A DNA stretch of 10,333 bases from CAYRVX01 sp964642165 (GCA_964642165.1 CAZXOC010000265.1:1-10333), one strand, 5' to 3'. Counted from the stretch's first letter, positions 1-6,509 are shown. A program made the numbers and translations. The notes: generated by a model from the sequence alone, not told the origin.

Positions 1-2
1 GC

Positions 3-122
3 ATTGCCCGCGGCCGGCCGTTCGGCAGCCCCGTGTGGGTCCGGCGCATGGCCGGACGGCTCGGCGTCGAATCGACCCTCCGCCCCCGCGGCCGGCCGAG
101 AAGGAAGGGCTCGAAGGCATGA
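3..122 (+). CDS. C-terminal end of a REP-associated tyrosine transposase (RAYT), cut by the window edge
   Basis: The frame from position 3 to the TGA at 120-122 gives 39 residues that include ARGRPFGSPVW, then LGVESTLRPRGRPRR and a basic tail. The pair 'ARGRPFGS..W' plus 'LG.ESTLRPRGRPR' is a pattern I recognise from the C-terminus of one bacterial Y1-transposase-related (RAYT/TnpA_REP) group; this is recall, not a search. RAYTs are single-domain HUH nucleases that act on REP hairpins and are usually single-copy and not flanked by insertion-sequence ends. The catalytic HUH motif and tyrosine would lie upstream of the window, so activity cannot be judged. The REP-like sequence starting 11 nt after the stop fits the usual RAYT-REP association. 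The frame is short, so chance remains possible, but the motif match is specific. Confidence 0.72.
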   Translation: MARGRPFGSPVWVRRMAGRLGVESTLRPRGRPRRKGSKA

Positions 123-132
123 ACAGCACAAT

Positions 133-152
133 AAAGGTTCCTGACCCCTTTT
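133..152. repeat. REP-like motif next to the RAYT gene
   Basis: The 20 bases AAAGGTTCCTGACCCCTTTT read on the other strand as a GGGGTCAGGAACC core between A/T-rich ends. I recall a close motif (GGTGTCAGGAACC) as common beside RAYT genes of this type. It begins 11 nt after the transposase stop codon and lies in the 97-nt gap before the sialidase-like gene. It is only weakly palindromic by itself. The assignment rests on resemblance and position; a genome-wide copy count is not available here. Confidence 0.5.
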
Positions 153-166
153 CTCCTCGAACGCCA

Positions 167-178
167 GAAAAGTAGCCT
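167..178 (+). repeat. 12-bp direct repeat GAAAAGTAGCCT, copy 1
   Basis: The 12-mer GAAAAGTAGCCT occurs exactly here and again at 2846-2857, in the same orientation. Both copies are followed within a few bases by TCCCCG. The two copies bracket the sialidase-oxidoreductase gene pair. This copy lacks the left arm of the hairpin present at the second site. It probably belongs to the REP-like family of the neighbouring RAYT and is not a gene-specific operator. Confidence 0.5.
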
Positions 179-219
179 ATCCCCGATCCCCGGTGCTATC
201 GGAAAGGACTTTGCCGACT

Positions 220-1500
220 ATGAATGGCAGCGCGAATACAACCGGCCGATCCGTTCGTCTGAGCGACGTTTGCTTGCTGGCGGCGATCGCATCGCTCGTA
301 TTCCTGGCAGCGCCGACTTTTGCCGAGGCCCCGCCCGGCCGCGCGGGGTTGACGGCGGCGCGACCGCCGGCAGAGGGCAAGATCGACTCGCTGCTGGGTG
401 GGCCGAAGTTCGAGATGCAGCAGGTCTTCCGAGGCGGGCGGTTTCCGAACGTCGCCGTGGCCGTGGACGGCACGGTGTTGGCGACCTGGGGAAGCTCGGG
501 CGTCCGAGTCCGCCGCAGCGAGGACGGAGGCAAGATCTGGGGCAAGGAGATCACGATCGCCAGGCCCGGCTTCCAGGGCGGCGGGCTGACCGTCGACGAG
601 AAGAGCGCAGCCGTCCTGGCGTTCGTGGAAGCTCATCACCCTCCCGCGCCGCTGACGGTGTACCGCAGCACGGACCACGGGAAGACGTGGCAGGCGCAGA
701 AGACCGTCATCCGCGCGGACAGCAAGGGCAACGTCCCCTCGATGCACATGAACGAGCACGGCATCACGCTGCGGCACGGCAAGCACAAGGGGCGGCTGCT
801 GAGGCCCTCGCGGTGGTACGCGGGCAAGAACGAGCGCGCCCGCTGGCCCAAGCACTACACGAACGCCATCTACAGCGACGACGGCGGGAAGACCTGGCAG
901 GCGAGCGAACCGTTCCCGGAGAACGGGACGGGCGAGGCGGCCGTCGCCGAGCTGTCGGACGGGCGCATCTACTACAACTCGCGCGTCCACTGGCAGGAGA
1001 ACCCCAGGAACACGCGCCGCCGCTCGGCGATCAGCACGGACGGCGGGCGGACCTGGACCGATTGGAAGATCGTCGATGCCCTGCCCGACGGGCCGCAGGA
1101 CACCAACTACGGCTGCATGGGCGGCCTGGTGCGTCTGCCCGTGCGCGGCCGGGACATTCTGGTGTACAGCAACTGCGACAGCCCCAGGGGGCGCCGGCGG
1201 ATCACCGTCTGGGTCAGCTTCGACGGCGGGGGAACCTGGCCGCTGAAACGTCTGGTCTTCGCCGGTTCCGGCGCGTACTCCTCGCTCAATGCGGGGCGGC
1301 CCAAAACAGCAAGCCAGGGATGGATCTATCTCCACTTCGAGGGTGGCCCGAAGGGCGGCTCGACGGTGGCACGGTTCAACCTCAGTTGGCTGCTCGGAGG
1401 CGAGAAGACCGGCGATGGCAAGCTGCCGAAGTGGCTCGAGCCCGCCGGCCGCTCCGACGAACCGGCCACCGGTTCTGACAAGGACGGGAAGGAGACATGA
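220..1500 (+). CDS. secreted sialidase/neuraminidase-like protein with five Asp boxes (BNR repeats)
   Basis: A 426-residue protein. The ATG at 220 is chosen over an in-frame GTG at 193 because GGAAAGGA (201-208) sits 11 nt upstream and the signal peptide is then compact: arginines at 10 and 13, a hydrophobic run at about 17-33, and a cleavage-like TFA-EA near residue 35. Five Asp boxes (S-x-D-x-G-x-T-W type) lie near residues 100-107, 150-157, 219-226, 272-279 and 333-340, the mark of a six-bladed sialidase propeller. An RFP at 74-76 matches the sialidase RIP position; E239/E244 in a GEAAVAEL context and Y353 in GAYSSL sit where the family has its acid and nucleophile. The substrate may be sialic acid or another acidic sugar; many planctomycete BNR proteins are uncharacterised. 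The oxidoreductase gene begins 1 nt after the stop, so the two are almost surely co-transcribed. Confidence 0.88.
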   Translation: MNGSANTTGRSVRLSDVCLLAAIASLVFLAAPTFAEAPPGRAGLTAARPPAEGKIDSLLGGPKFEMQQVFRGGRFPNVAVAVDGTVLATWGSSGVRVRRSEDGGKIWGKEITIARPGFQGGGLTVDEKSAAVLAFVEAHHPPAPLTVYRSTDHGKTWQAQKTVIRADSKGNVPSMHMNEHGITLRHGKHKGRLLRPSRWYAGKNERARWPKHYTNAIYSDDGGKTWQASEPFPENGTGEAAVAELSDGRIYYNSRVHWQENPRNTRRRSAISTDGGRTWTDWKIVDALPDGPQDTNYGCMGGLVRLPVRGRDILVYSNCDSPRGRRRITVWVSFDGGGTWPLKRLVFAGSGAYSSLNAGRPKTASQGWIYLHFEGGPKGGSTVARFNLSWLLGGEKTGDGKLPKWLEPAGRSDEPATGSDKDGKET

Positions 1501-1501
1501 G

Positions 1502-2782
1502 ATGGGAACAGCCCACCGTTTAGGTCGCCGCCGGCTTCTGAAGAGCGCCTTGGCGGCCGCCGCTGCGCCGTACGTCGTGGGCTCCGGCGCGTTGGCGGCA
1601 CCGGGCCGGCGCGGGGCCAACGACCGGATCAACATCGGCTCGATCGGCATCCGCAACATGGGCGGCGGACACCTGAAGGCGCTGGTGCGAAACGGCGACG
1701 TTCGCGTGGTGGCCGTCTGCGACGTCGACAGCAAGATCCGCCAGAGCGGCCTGGCCAGCGCGAAGGCCGCCTACGGCGACGCCAAGGTCACCGAAGGCTA
1801 CGGCGACTTCCGCGACGTCCTGGCGCGCGACGACGTCGACGCCGTCGTCATCGCCGTGCCGGACCACTGGCACGCGGCGATGTCGATCGCCGCCTGCCGC
1901 GCCGGCAAGGACGTCTACTGCGAGAAGCCCATGACGCTGACCGTCCGGGAAGGCCGGGCCATGGTCGACGCCGTCCGCCGCCATGGCCGGGTCTTCCAGA
2001 CCGGCATGCAGCGGCGAAGCGACAGCAACTGGCGATTCGCCTGCGAACTCGTCCGCAACAAGCGAATCGGCGAGCTGGTGAAAGTCGAGACGAGCATCTC
2101 CACGCGCCCGGACCGCGTGATGGACTGGCAGGCCGAGCCCGTGCCGCCGGAGCTGGACTACGAGATGTGGCTGGGCCCGGCCCCGTGGCAGCCCTATACG
2201 AAGAACCGGTGCCACTACAACTTCCGGTTCATCCGCGACTACTCCGGCGGCGAGATGACCAACACGGGCGCCCACTGGTTCGACATCGCCCAGTGGGGCA
2301 TCGGCGCCGACGAGACCGGGCCCGTCGAGGTCGAGGGCAGCGGCCGGTACCACGCCGAAGGGCTGTGGGACACGTTCCACCACCTCCACGTGGAATGGAC
2401 CTACGCCTCCCGGGTGAAGTTGATCTGCACCAACAGCGGCCCGGCGGTGACGTTCACCGGCACGGAGGGCTGGGTCTCGGGGGACGGGCGCAGGGCCGAG
2501 CCGGCATCGATCCTCACGTCGGCCATCGGGGCCAACGACATCCGGCTGTACCGCACCAGCCGCGGACACATGGGGACCTTCCTCCACTGCATGCGAACGC
2601 GGGAGGATCCCTCGGCGCCGGTGGAGGTGGGCCATCGCACCGCGACGGTTTGCCACATCGGCAACATCGCCATGACGCTCCAACGGAAGCTCACGTGGGA
2701 TCCGGTCAAGGAGGAGTTCCCCGACGACGACGAGGCCAACCGCCTGTTGTGGCGGCCCTACCGACAGCCCTGGCGGCTGTGA
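1502..2782 (+). CDS. Tat-exported Gfo/Idh/MocA-family oxidoreductase (first copy)
   Basis: A 426-residue protein, predicted NAD(P)-dependent oxidoreductase acting on a sugar or sugar derivative. The ATG at 1502 follows GGGAAGGAG (1486-1494) at 7 nt; a longer upstream frame is coincidental overlap with the sialidase-like gene. Residues 8-33 form a twin-arginine signal (GRRRLLK, then an Ala-rich hydrophobic run ending ALAA), so the folded protein is probably exported with its cofactor. The Rossmann region begins near residue 43; EKP is at 141-143 in VYCEKPMTLT, and GAHWFD (256-261) supplies the usual active-site H258/D261 pair. The dinucleotide turn reads GIRNMG (49-54), with arginine where GxGxxG has its middle glycine. 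It is the second gene of the sialidase-like unit, so its substrate may be a product of that enzyme; this is inference. Confidence 0.9.
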   Translation: MGTAHRLGRRRLLKSALAAAAAPYVVGSGALAAPGRRGANDRINIGSIGIRNMGGGHLKALVRNGDVRVVAVCDVDSKIRQSGLASAKAAYGDAKVTEGYGDFRDVLARDDVDAVVIAVPDHWHAAMSIAACRAGKDVYCEKPMTLTVREGRAMVDAVRRHGRVFQTGMQRRSDSNWRFACELVRNKRIGELVKVETSISTRPDRVMDWQAEPVPPELDYEMWLGPAPWQPYTKNRCHYNFRFIRDYSGGEMTNTGAHWFDIAQWGIGADETGPVEVEGSGRYHAEGLWDTFHHLHVEWTYASRVKLICTNSGPAVTFTGTEGWVSGDGRRAEPASILTSAIGANDIRLYRTSRGHMGTFLHCMRTREDPSAPVEVGHRTATVCHIGNIAMTLQRKLTWDPVKEEFPDDDEANRLLWRPYRQPWRL

Positions 2783-2831
2783 GCAACGGGGAATGGAGAT
2801 CCTCACGCGAGAACAGAACCGGGAAGCGGAC

Positions 2832-2857
2832 AGTCTACTTCCCCGGAAAAGTAGCCT
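2832..2857. repeat. REP-like hairpin including copy 2 of the 12-bp direct repeat
   Basis: AGTCTACTT (2832-2840) pairs with AAGTAGCCT (2849-2857) over 9 positions with a single T/C mismatch, around an 8-nt loop CCCCGGAA. The right half contains the exact 12-mer found at 167-178. A related GGTAGTCTGC follows at about 2876. The hairpin lies 50 nt after the oxidoreductase stop and is followed by a pyrimidine-rich run, so it could also help end transcription of the first operon. I recall similar CTACTTTTCCGG-type hairpins as REP-like elements in planctomycete genomes, but cannot confirm copy number. Confidence 0.5.
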
Positions 2858-3342
2858 CCTTTCCCCGCGTTCCGGGTAGTCTGCGCTCGCTGGGGATGAG
2901 GCGGGTGGGCTTCCCCACGAATGGTGGGCGCGCCGACGATTCAGTGCGTGGCCGCCTCGAACGCTTCGGGGCTGATTCGGCGACGGGGAGCGGCTTGGGG
3001 GCGGCACCTTCCGGGCCCCCAGGGGTGCCTTCGCGCCGAAAAAGCGGGCCATCGCGGAAGAAAGGGCGAGGCTCGGGGAACTGTACTGGCGAGGAGCGCC
3101 CGGGCCGGTCCGGCAAGGCCCGTTCGGCCACGACGCCGCCCGTCGCGCACAACCAGTCCGCTCCACTCGGGACCGGCCACGTTCCGAGCTTCCGGGCCCA
3201 TCGCTCCGGCGAGGGGTCCGGTTTCTATTCCACGGACCACTCAGGAAGGGAGGAAGGGCTCACCTGGGGTGCAGTCCCCGCGCCGTCGGAAGCGGGCACC
3301 GTCTGGGCCTTCGTCGGTCTCACCGGCGGGGTCCGGCGGCGG

Positions 3343-3384
3343 GGCCTGGAGCCCTCCCTTCGCCCGCGCGGCCGGGGCCGAAGG
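3343..3384 (+). pseudogene. possible remnant of a RAYT C-terminus
   Basis: Read in frame from 3343, the 14 codons give GLEPSLRPRGRGRR, against GVESTLRPRGRPRR at 63-104 in the transposase fragment at the window start. By eye, 30 of 42 bases agree, and many of the mismatches are synonymous or conservative, as expected for diverged coding sequence. No other RAYT motif is recognisable upstream in this frame, so at most a short relic survives. The segment also folds (CCCTTCG 3356-3362 with CGAAGGG 3379-3385). Chance similarity in Arg/Gly/Pro-rich, high-GC sequence is a serious alternative. Confidence 0.3.
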
Positions 3385-3451
3385 GACGCGAGGAGCGGTG
3401 CGGCCGCAGGCCTGTCCGTCGCCTCGGGCGTTGTGAAAACCGGAAACAGCG

Positions 3452-3479
3452 TTGCCGAAGCCGCCGGACAGGGTAGAAT
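3452..3479 (+). promoter_or_regulatory. predicted sigma70-type promoter for the lysine-rich small gene
   Basis: TTGCCG (3452-3457), a 16-nt spacer, and TAGAAT (3474-3479), which match the -35 consensus at 4 of 6 and the -10 consensus at 5 of 6 positions. Transcription would begin near 3486, leaving a leader of about 89 nt before the TTG start at 3575. It lies immediately after the gene-free stretch. Confidence 0.5.
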
Positions 3480-3560
3480 CGGATCTGGAGCCCCGCGGCG
3501 GTCGTGGGGTGGGGCCGATCGGCGAAGTCCCGGCCTCTGTCGCCATCCCGAGCACCTGCT

Positions 3561-3569
3561 GGAAAGGAG
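3561..3569 (+). promoter_or_regulatory. ribosome binding site that fixes the TTG start
   Basis: GGAAAGGAG lies 5 nt upstream of TTG at 3575-3577. An in-frame ATG at 3452 would add 41 residues of low-complexity sequence overlapping the predicted promoter and has no comparable site, so the TTG is preferred. Confidence 0.65.
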
Positions 3570-3574
3570 ACAGT

Positions 3575-3733
3575 TTGGCAAGATCCAGTTACGGCTACGA
3601 GAAGCGTCGCAAGGAGTTGGCCAAGAAGAAGAAGAAGGAGGACAAGAAGCAGCGCAAGAAGGAGAAGAAGGAGAGGGCCAGGGAAGAGGGGCAGGCGGCT
3701 CCTCCGGTGGAAGAGGACCGCCCGGCGGAGTAG
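3575..3733 (+). CDS. lysine-rich small protein, 52 residues, TTG start
   Basis: The protein begins MARSSYGYEKRRKELAKKKK and continues as a Lys/Glu/Arg helix to about residue 38, followed by an acidic Pro/Glu tail (VEEDRPAE). Charge alternates densely across residues 9-38, so it is probably one long soluble helix. No membrane segment, signal peptide or cysteine is present. It has its own predicted promoter, a strong Shine-Dalgarno sequence and a perfect hairpin directly after the stop, a complete expression unit that argues for a real gene. Short basic proteins with an 'EKRxKE' opening are widespread hypotheticals in deltaproteobacteria and planctomycetes, to my recollection. A role in binding nucleic acid or ribosomes is plausible from composition only; no function is assigned. 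Confidence 0.72.
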   Translation: MARSSYGYEKRRKELAKKKKKEDKKQRKKEKKERAREEGQAAPPVEEDRPAE

Positions 3734-3764
3734 CTCCGGGGCTCTGCGACAACCAGCCCCGGAG
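3734..3764 (+). terminator. perfect 10-bp hairpin after the lysine-rich gene
   Basis: CTCCGGGGCT (3734-3743) pairs perfectly with AGCCCCGGAG (3755-3764) across an 11-nt loop, starting on the base after the TAG stop. No T-run follows, so it is not a classical intrinsic terminator; it may still stop polymerase or protect the 3' end. It also lies between convergent genes and could serve the DUF1028 transcript from the other strand. Confidence 0.55.
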
Positions 3765-3859
3765 GAAGCCGGAGCGGCTGTCTCCTCGGGGTGTCCTGCG
3801 ACGCGAGGCGGACGGCAAGAGGAGCGGTTGCCTTGCGCGGGTTGGCGATCGCCGGTCCG

Positions 3860-4597
3860 CTACCGGTCGCTTGCCGGCGGGGGGAAGATGCGCTGGTGCA
3901 AGCGGTAGATGCGCAGCAGCTCCCGGATCGGCTCGGGATGGTCGTCCACCCGAAGGTCGCGGTAGCGATCGTTGAAGCCGCCATAGCCGGCGCCCTTGCG
4001 GACGACGAGGATCGCGGCGGACTGCCTGCCGCGCCGGTCCCCGCCGGCCTTCTGCCCGGCCGCCAGCGCCGCGAGCATCCGCTCGCCCAGGTCGCCGGCG
4101 GCGCCCTCGAAGCCCCGGGCCATCGCGTCGACGACCCGCGGCCCGGCCAGGATGTTGCCCTGAACGCAGTAGTTCCTGCCCGTCTTGCCGCCGGCCCACG
4201 GAAGGCACTTCCTGCCGGTGTGCGTCGCCGTTCGGCCCCGGGCGTCGACGAGGCCCACCTGCCGGTGCTCCCGGCCCTTGTCGGCGGCCAGCAGCTTCGC
4301 CAGGACCTTCGCCGGCTCGTCCCCGGCGCTCAGCCGCCTCAGCCCTTCCGGCCCGTAGGTGGTGTTGGCCCGCGCCTGCGTGGCGACCGCGCCCACGCCG
4401 GCCTTCGCCCACGGCACGACCGCTCCCACCGCCAGGAACTTCGACTGCACGGCCACGCCCAGCTCGCCTGTCTTCGGGTCGAATGCCGCGATCGAGAAGG
4501 TGGCCACCGGAGGCTGGGCGCGCCCGAACGCCTCCACCGACTGCGCCCGGCAGCCGCACAGGCGAGCCGACAGCAACAGCAACAGTGCGGGTCTCAT
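3860..4597 (-). CDS. secreted DUF1028-family protein (predicted Ntn-hydrolase fold)
   Basis: A 245-residue protein. The ATG at 4597 follows AAAGGAG (4603-4609 on the + strand) at 5 nt. Residues 1-18 look like a signal peptide (MRPALLLLLSARLCGC); the LCGC end resembles a lipobox, although Cys at -2 is unusual, so lipoprotein anchoring is possible but uncertain. From about residue 32 the DUF1028 signature is clear: ATFSIAAFDPKTGELGVAVQ, then VPWAKAGVGAVATQA, and near the C-terminus VDDHPEPIRELLRIYRLH. The family is grouped with Ntn hydrolases, but its substrate is not established to my knowledge. Length is normal, with no added C-terminal domain. It lies 100 nt downstream of the minus-strand oxidoreductase and is probably co-transcribed. 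It converges with the lysine-rich gene, leaving 126 nt between the stops. Confidence 0.9.
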   Translation of the reverse strand: MRPALLLLLSARLCGCRAQSVEAFGRAQPPVATFSIAAFDPKTGELGVAVQSKFLAVGAVVPWAKAGVGAVATQARANTTYGPEGLRRLSAGDEPAKVLAKLLAADKGREHRQVGLVDARGRTATHTGRKCLPWAGGKTGRNYCVQGNILAGPRVVDAMARGFEGAAGDLGERMLAALAAGQKAGGDRRGRQSAAILVVRKGAGYGGFNDRYRDLRVDDHPEPIRELLRIYRLHQRIFPPPASDR

Positions 4598-4635
4598 GGC
4601 GGCTCCTTTGCCGGGAAGCGTCTCGATGCGCCCGT

Positions 4636-4688
4636 GGCGGGGAAGATACCCGCCCGGCCGCGCGATGGCGGGGCGCGTCGGCCCCGCC
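4636..4688 (-). other. two GC hairpins between the oxidoreductase and DUF1028 genes
   Basis: GGCGGGGC (4667-4674) pairs perfectly with GCCCCGCC (4681-4688) around a 6-nt loop, and GGCGGG (4636-4641) pairs with CCCGCC (4649-4654) around a 7-nt loop. Both fall in the 100-nt gap between the stop at 4698 and the start at 4597, upstream of the DUF1028 Shine-Dalgarno sequence. They could attenuate or process the transcript and lower downstream expression. No T-run follows, so full termination is not implied. Confidence 0.4.
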
Positions 4689-4697
4689 GGCCTGTCC

Positions 4698-6056
4698 TCA
4701 GAGCGTCCAGCCTGCGCGGTAGGGCGGGTCGACGTGCCGATCGGCCTCCGCGCAGTTGGGGAACCGCATCTTCGCGGCGTCCCACCGCAGCTCCTGGCCC
4801 GGGAACTTGAGGGCGATCACGCCCAGCAGGGCGAGCTCGGTGAGCTGCCCGCCGTAGTCGAAGTCCGAGCCGGCCTGCCGGCCCTTGCGGATGGCGTCGA
4901 GCCAGTCCCAGTGGTGCCCCTTGACGCGGGGGATCTTCTGCTCGGGCTGCTTGTAGTCGCGCATCTTGGCGTCGGGGATGATCCTCGCGCCGCCGGCGCC
5001 GTGGGAGCCGTGCATGATCCCGGCGTCCTCGCCGATCAGGATCGCCCCCGTGCCGGGCACGTTGCGCTTCTCCTCGAGCGCCTCGGGGTGGGGCATCTTC
5101 CACGTCCCGTCGTACCAGCAGAGCGTCACGGGCCCGCGCTTGCCCTTGGCGGGGAACTGGTAGGTGATCTTCACCGCCGGCGGGTACACCAGGGCGTGCT
5201 TCTTCGGGTCGTATCCCTTGGCCTCGGCCTTGATTGTCGCCGGCGCGCCGAGGTCCAGCGCCCAGAAGGCCGGGTCCACCACGTGGCAGATCCAGTCGCC
5301 GATCCGCCCCGTGCCGAACGGCAGCCACGCGCGCCACCACGTCGGGACGTACATGGGGTGGTACGCCCGCCGCTGCGCCGGGCCGAGCCACAGGTCCCAG
5401 TCCAGCTCCTTCGGGATGTCGTGCTTCTCCTTGAGGCGGGGCAGATCGTTGACCGCGCTGTACTTTCCGCCGAAGGCGTTGCAGGCGGCGTGGACCTCGG
5501 AGACCCGGCCGATCGCGCCGTCCCAGACCCACTCGCAGAGGCTGCGGATCCTCCCCGACGAATGCCCCTGGTTGCCCACCTGCGTGACGACCTTGGCGTC
5601 GCGGGCGGCCTTCTGGAGCCGGCGGATCTCGTGGATCGAGTGGGCCAGGGGCTTCTCGCAGTAGACGTGCTTGCCCCGCGTCAGGGCGGCCAGGCACGCC
5701 ACCGTGTGCGTGTGGTCGGGCGTGCCGACGACCACGGCGTCGATCTGCTTGTGCATCTGGTCGAGCATGGTGCGGAAGTCGCGGTACTTCTTCGCCTTGG
5801 GGAACTTCCGGAACGTGCCCGCCGCGCGACGCTGGTCCACGTCGCACAGGGCGACGATGTTCTCGCCGGCCACCGCGTTGATGTCCCCGCCGCCGCGCCC
5901 GCCGACGCCGATGCCGGCGATGCTCAGCTTGTCGCTGGGCGGCGTCCGGCCCGGCCCGCCGAGGACGTGACGCGGCACGATGGTGACCAGCGCCGCGCCG
6001 GCGCCGGCGCCGCGAACGAAGTTCCTTCTGCTGAACCTTCTGCCCTTGATCGCCAT
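4698..6056 (-). CDS. Tat-exported Gfo/Idh/MocA-family oxidoreductase (second copy)
   Basis: A 452-residue protein. The ATG at 6056 is preceded by GGGAG at 7 nt and places a clean Tat signal at the N-terminus (SRRNFVRG, residues 9-16, then an Ala/Gly/Val-rich run to about 30). The Rossmann turn is canonical, GVGGRG (50-55), followed by CDVD at 71-74, TPDHTH at 112-117 and EKP at 134-136. The C-terminal domain has GDWICHVVD (253-261), giving H258/D261 as the usual catalytic pair, and a closing Trp-rich segment. This is the long planctomycete-type oxidoreductase class, probably acting on a sugar or polyol outside the cytoplasm; substrate unknown. It is only distantly like the 426-residue homologue at 1502-2782, so a recent tandem duplication is unlikely. 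DUF1028 follows in the same direction. Confidence 0.92.
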   Translation of the reverse strand: MAIKGRRFSRRNFVRGAGAGAALVTIVPRHVLGGPGRTPPSDKLSIAGIGVGGRGGGDINAVAGENIVALCDVDQRRAAGTFRKFPKAKKYRDFRTMLDQMHKQIDAVVVGTPDHTHTVACLAALTRGKHVYCEKPLAHSIHEIRRLQKAARDAKVVTQVGNQGHSSGRIRSLCEWVWDGAIGRVSEVHAACNAFGGKYSAVNDLPRLKEKHDIPKELDWDLWLGPAQRRAYHPMYVPTWWRAWLPFGTGRIGDWICHVVDPAFWALDLGAPATIKAEAKGYDPKKHALVYPPAVKITYQFPAKGKRGPVTLCWYDGTWKMPHPEALEEKRNVPGTGAILIGEDAGIMHGSHGAGGARIIPDAKMRDYKQPEQKIPRVKGHHWDWLDAIRKGRQAGSDFDYGGQLTELALLGVIALKFPGQELRWDAAKMRFPNCAEADRHVDPPYRAGWTL

Positions 6057-6235
6057 GACGAATCTCCCGTGCTCATGGAACTGCGAGGCCCGAGGCCGCC
6101 GTCCCTGCCATCGGACCGACTGGGTATTGAACCAGCCACTCGGCCTCGCGGGGCGTCTGCCCAACAGGAAACATCCCCGCCCGCCGAGCACCCCGGCCCG
6201 AGACGCCCAATTCCGCATGGCCGATGGTGTTTCTC

Positions 6236-6331
6236 TTGTACAGTTTCACAAAAGAGCAGAGCGGCCCTAGTATTTGTAAATCTTTTATTAATAAGAACTT
6301 ATTTTGTGCAGGGATCGGAGGTACTGTACAA
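6236..6331. repeat. AT-rich element with nested inverted repeats
   Basis: Outer arms TTGTACAGT (6236-6244) and ACTGTACAA (6323-6331) are perfect 9-bp inverted repeats. Inside them, CACAAAA (6247-6253) and TTTTGTG (6302-6308) form a second perfect 7-bp pair. The core carries the palindrome TTATTAATAA (6285-6294) and AATAAG/CTTATT (6290-6295 and 6298-6303). Only 7 of the 40 bases at 6271-6310 are G or C, against a strongly GC-rich background. A further small hairpin CCTAC/GTAGG follows at 6336-6352. It may be a miniature inverted-repeat element, a structured RNA or a regulator-binding region; no target-site duplication was recognised. Confidence 0.5.
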
Positions 6332-6509
6332 TCCACCTACCTATTTAGTAGGAATTCTTCGCGTCGTCCGGGCCGCCGCCTTCATCTTGCGGGCCCCCGC
6401 GACGGCCGGCCGAGCCGGTCGCCCGACGACGCGCCTGCGTGTGCCGACCCTGGCCCTGCCCATCGCAGACGCTCCATCCACGCCGGGCCTCGGGCCGCCA
6501 TGGGAGCCG

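Larger units (their letters stand above)
2783..3451. other. 669-bp stretch without a convincing gene
   Basis: Several frames stay open here on both strands, as expected at this GC content, but none has a good ribosome binding site, a recognisable domain or balanced amino-acid composition (they are dominated by R, G, P, S and A). Contents that can be supported are a REP-like hairpin at 2832-2857, a 6-bp inverted repeat GGCACC/GGTGCC at 3003-3008 and 3024-3029, and a RAYT-like C-terminal coding remnant at 3343-3384. The stretch may be a decayed mobile-element insertion, but most of it shows no recognisable ancestry. Confidence 0.6.

Noticed and set aside
1520..3166. 548-codon minus-strand frame opposite the first oxidoreductase
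   Set aside because: Low-complexity, Arg/Gly/Pro/Val-rich translation with no domain; it mirrors the codon structure of the real + strand gene.
2921..3436. 171-codon + strand frame in the gene-free stretch
   Set aside because: No ribosome binding site or domain; composition is dominated by R, G, P, S and A, as in random high-GC frames.
6236..6302. Sigma70 promoters in the AT-rich island (TTGTAC or TTGTAA as -35 boxes)
   Set aside because: No acceptable -10 box lies 16-18 nt downstream; the TTGACA-17-GATACT pair at 6510-6538 is much better for the GH5 gene.
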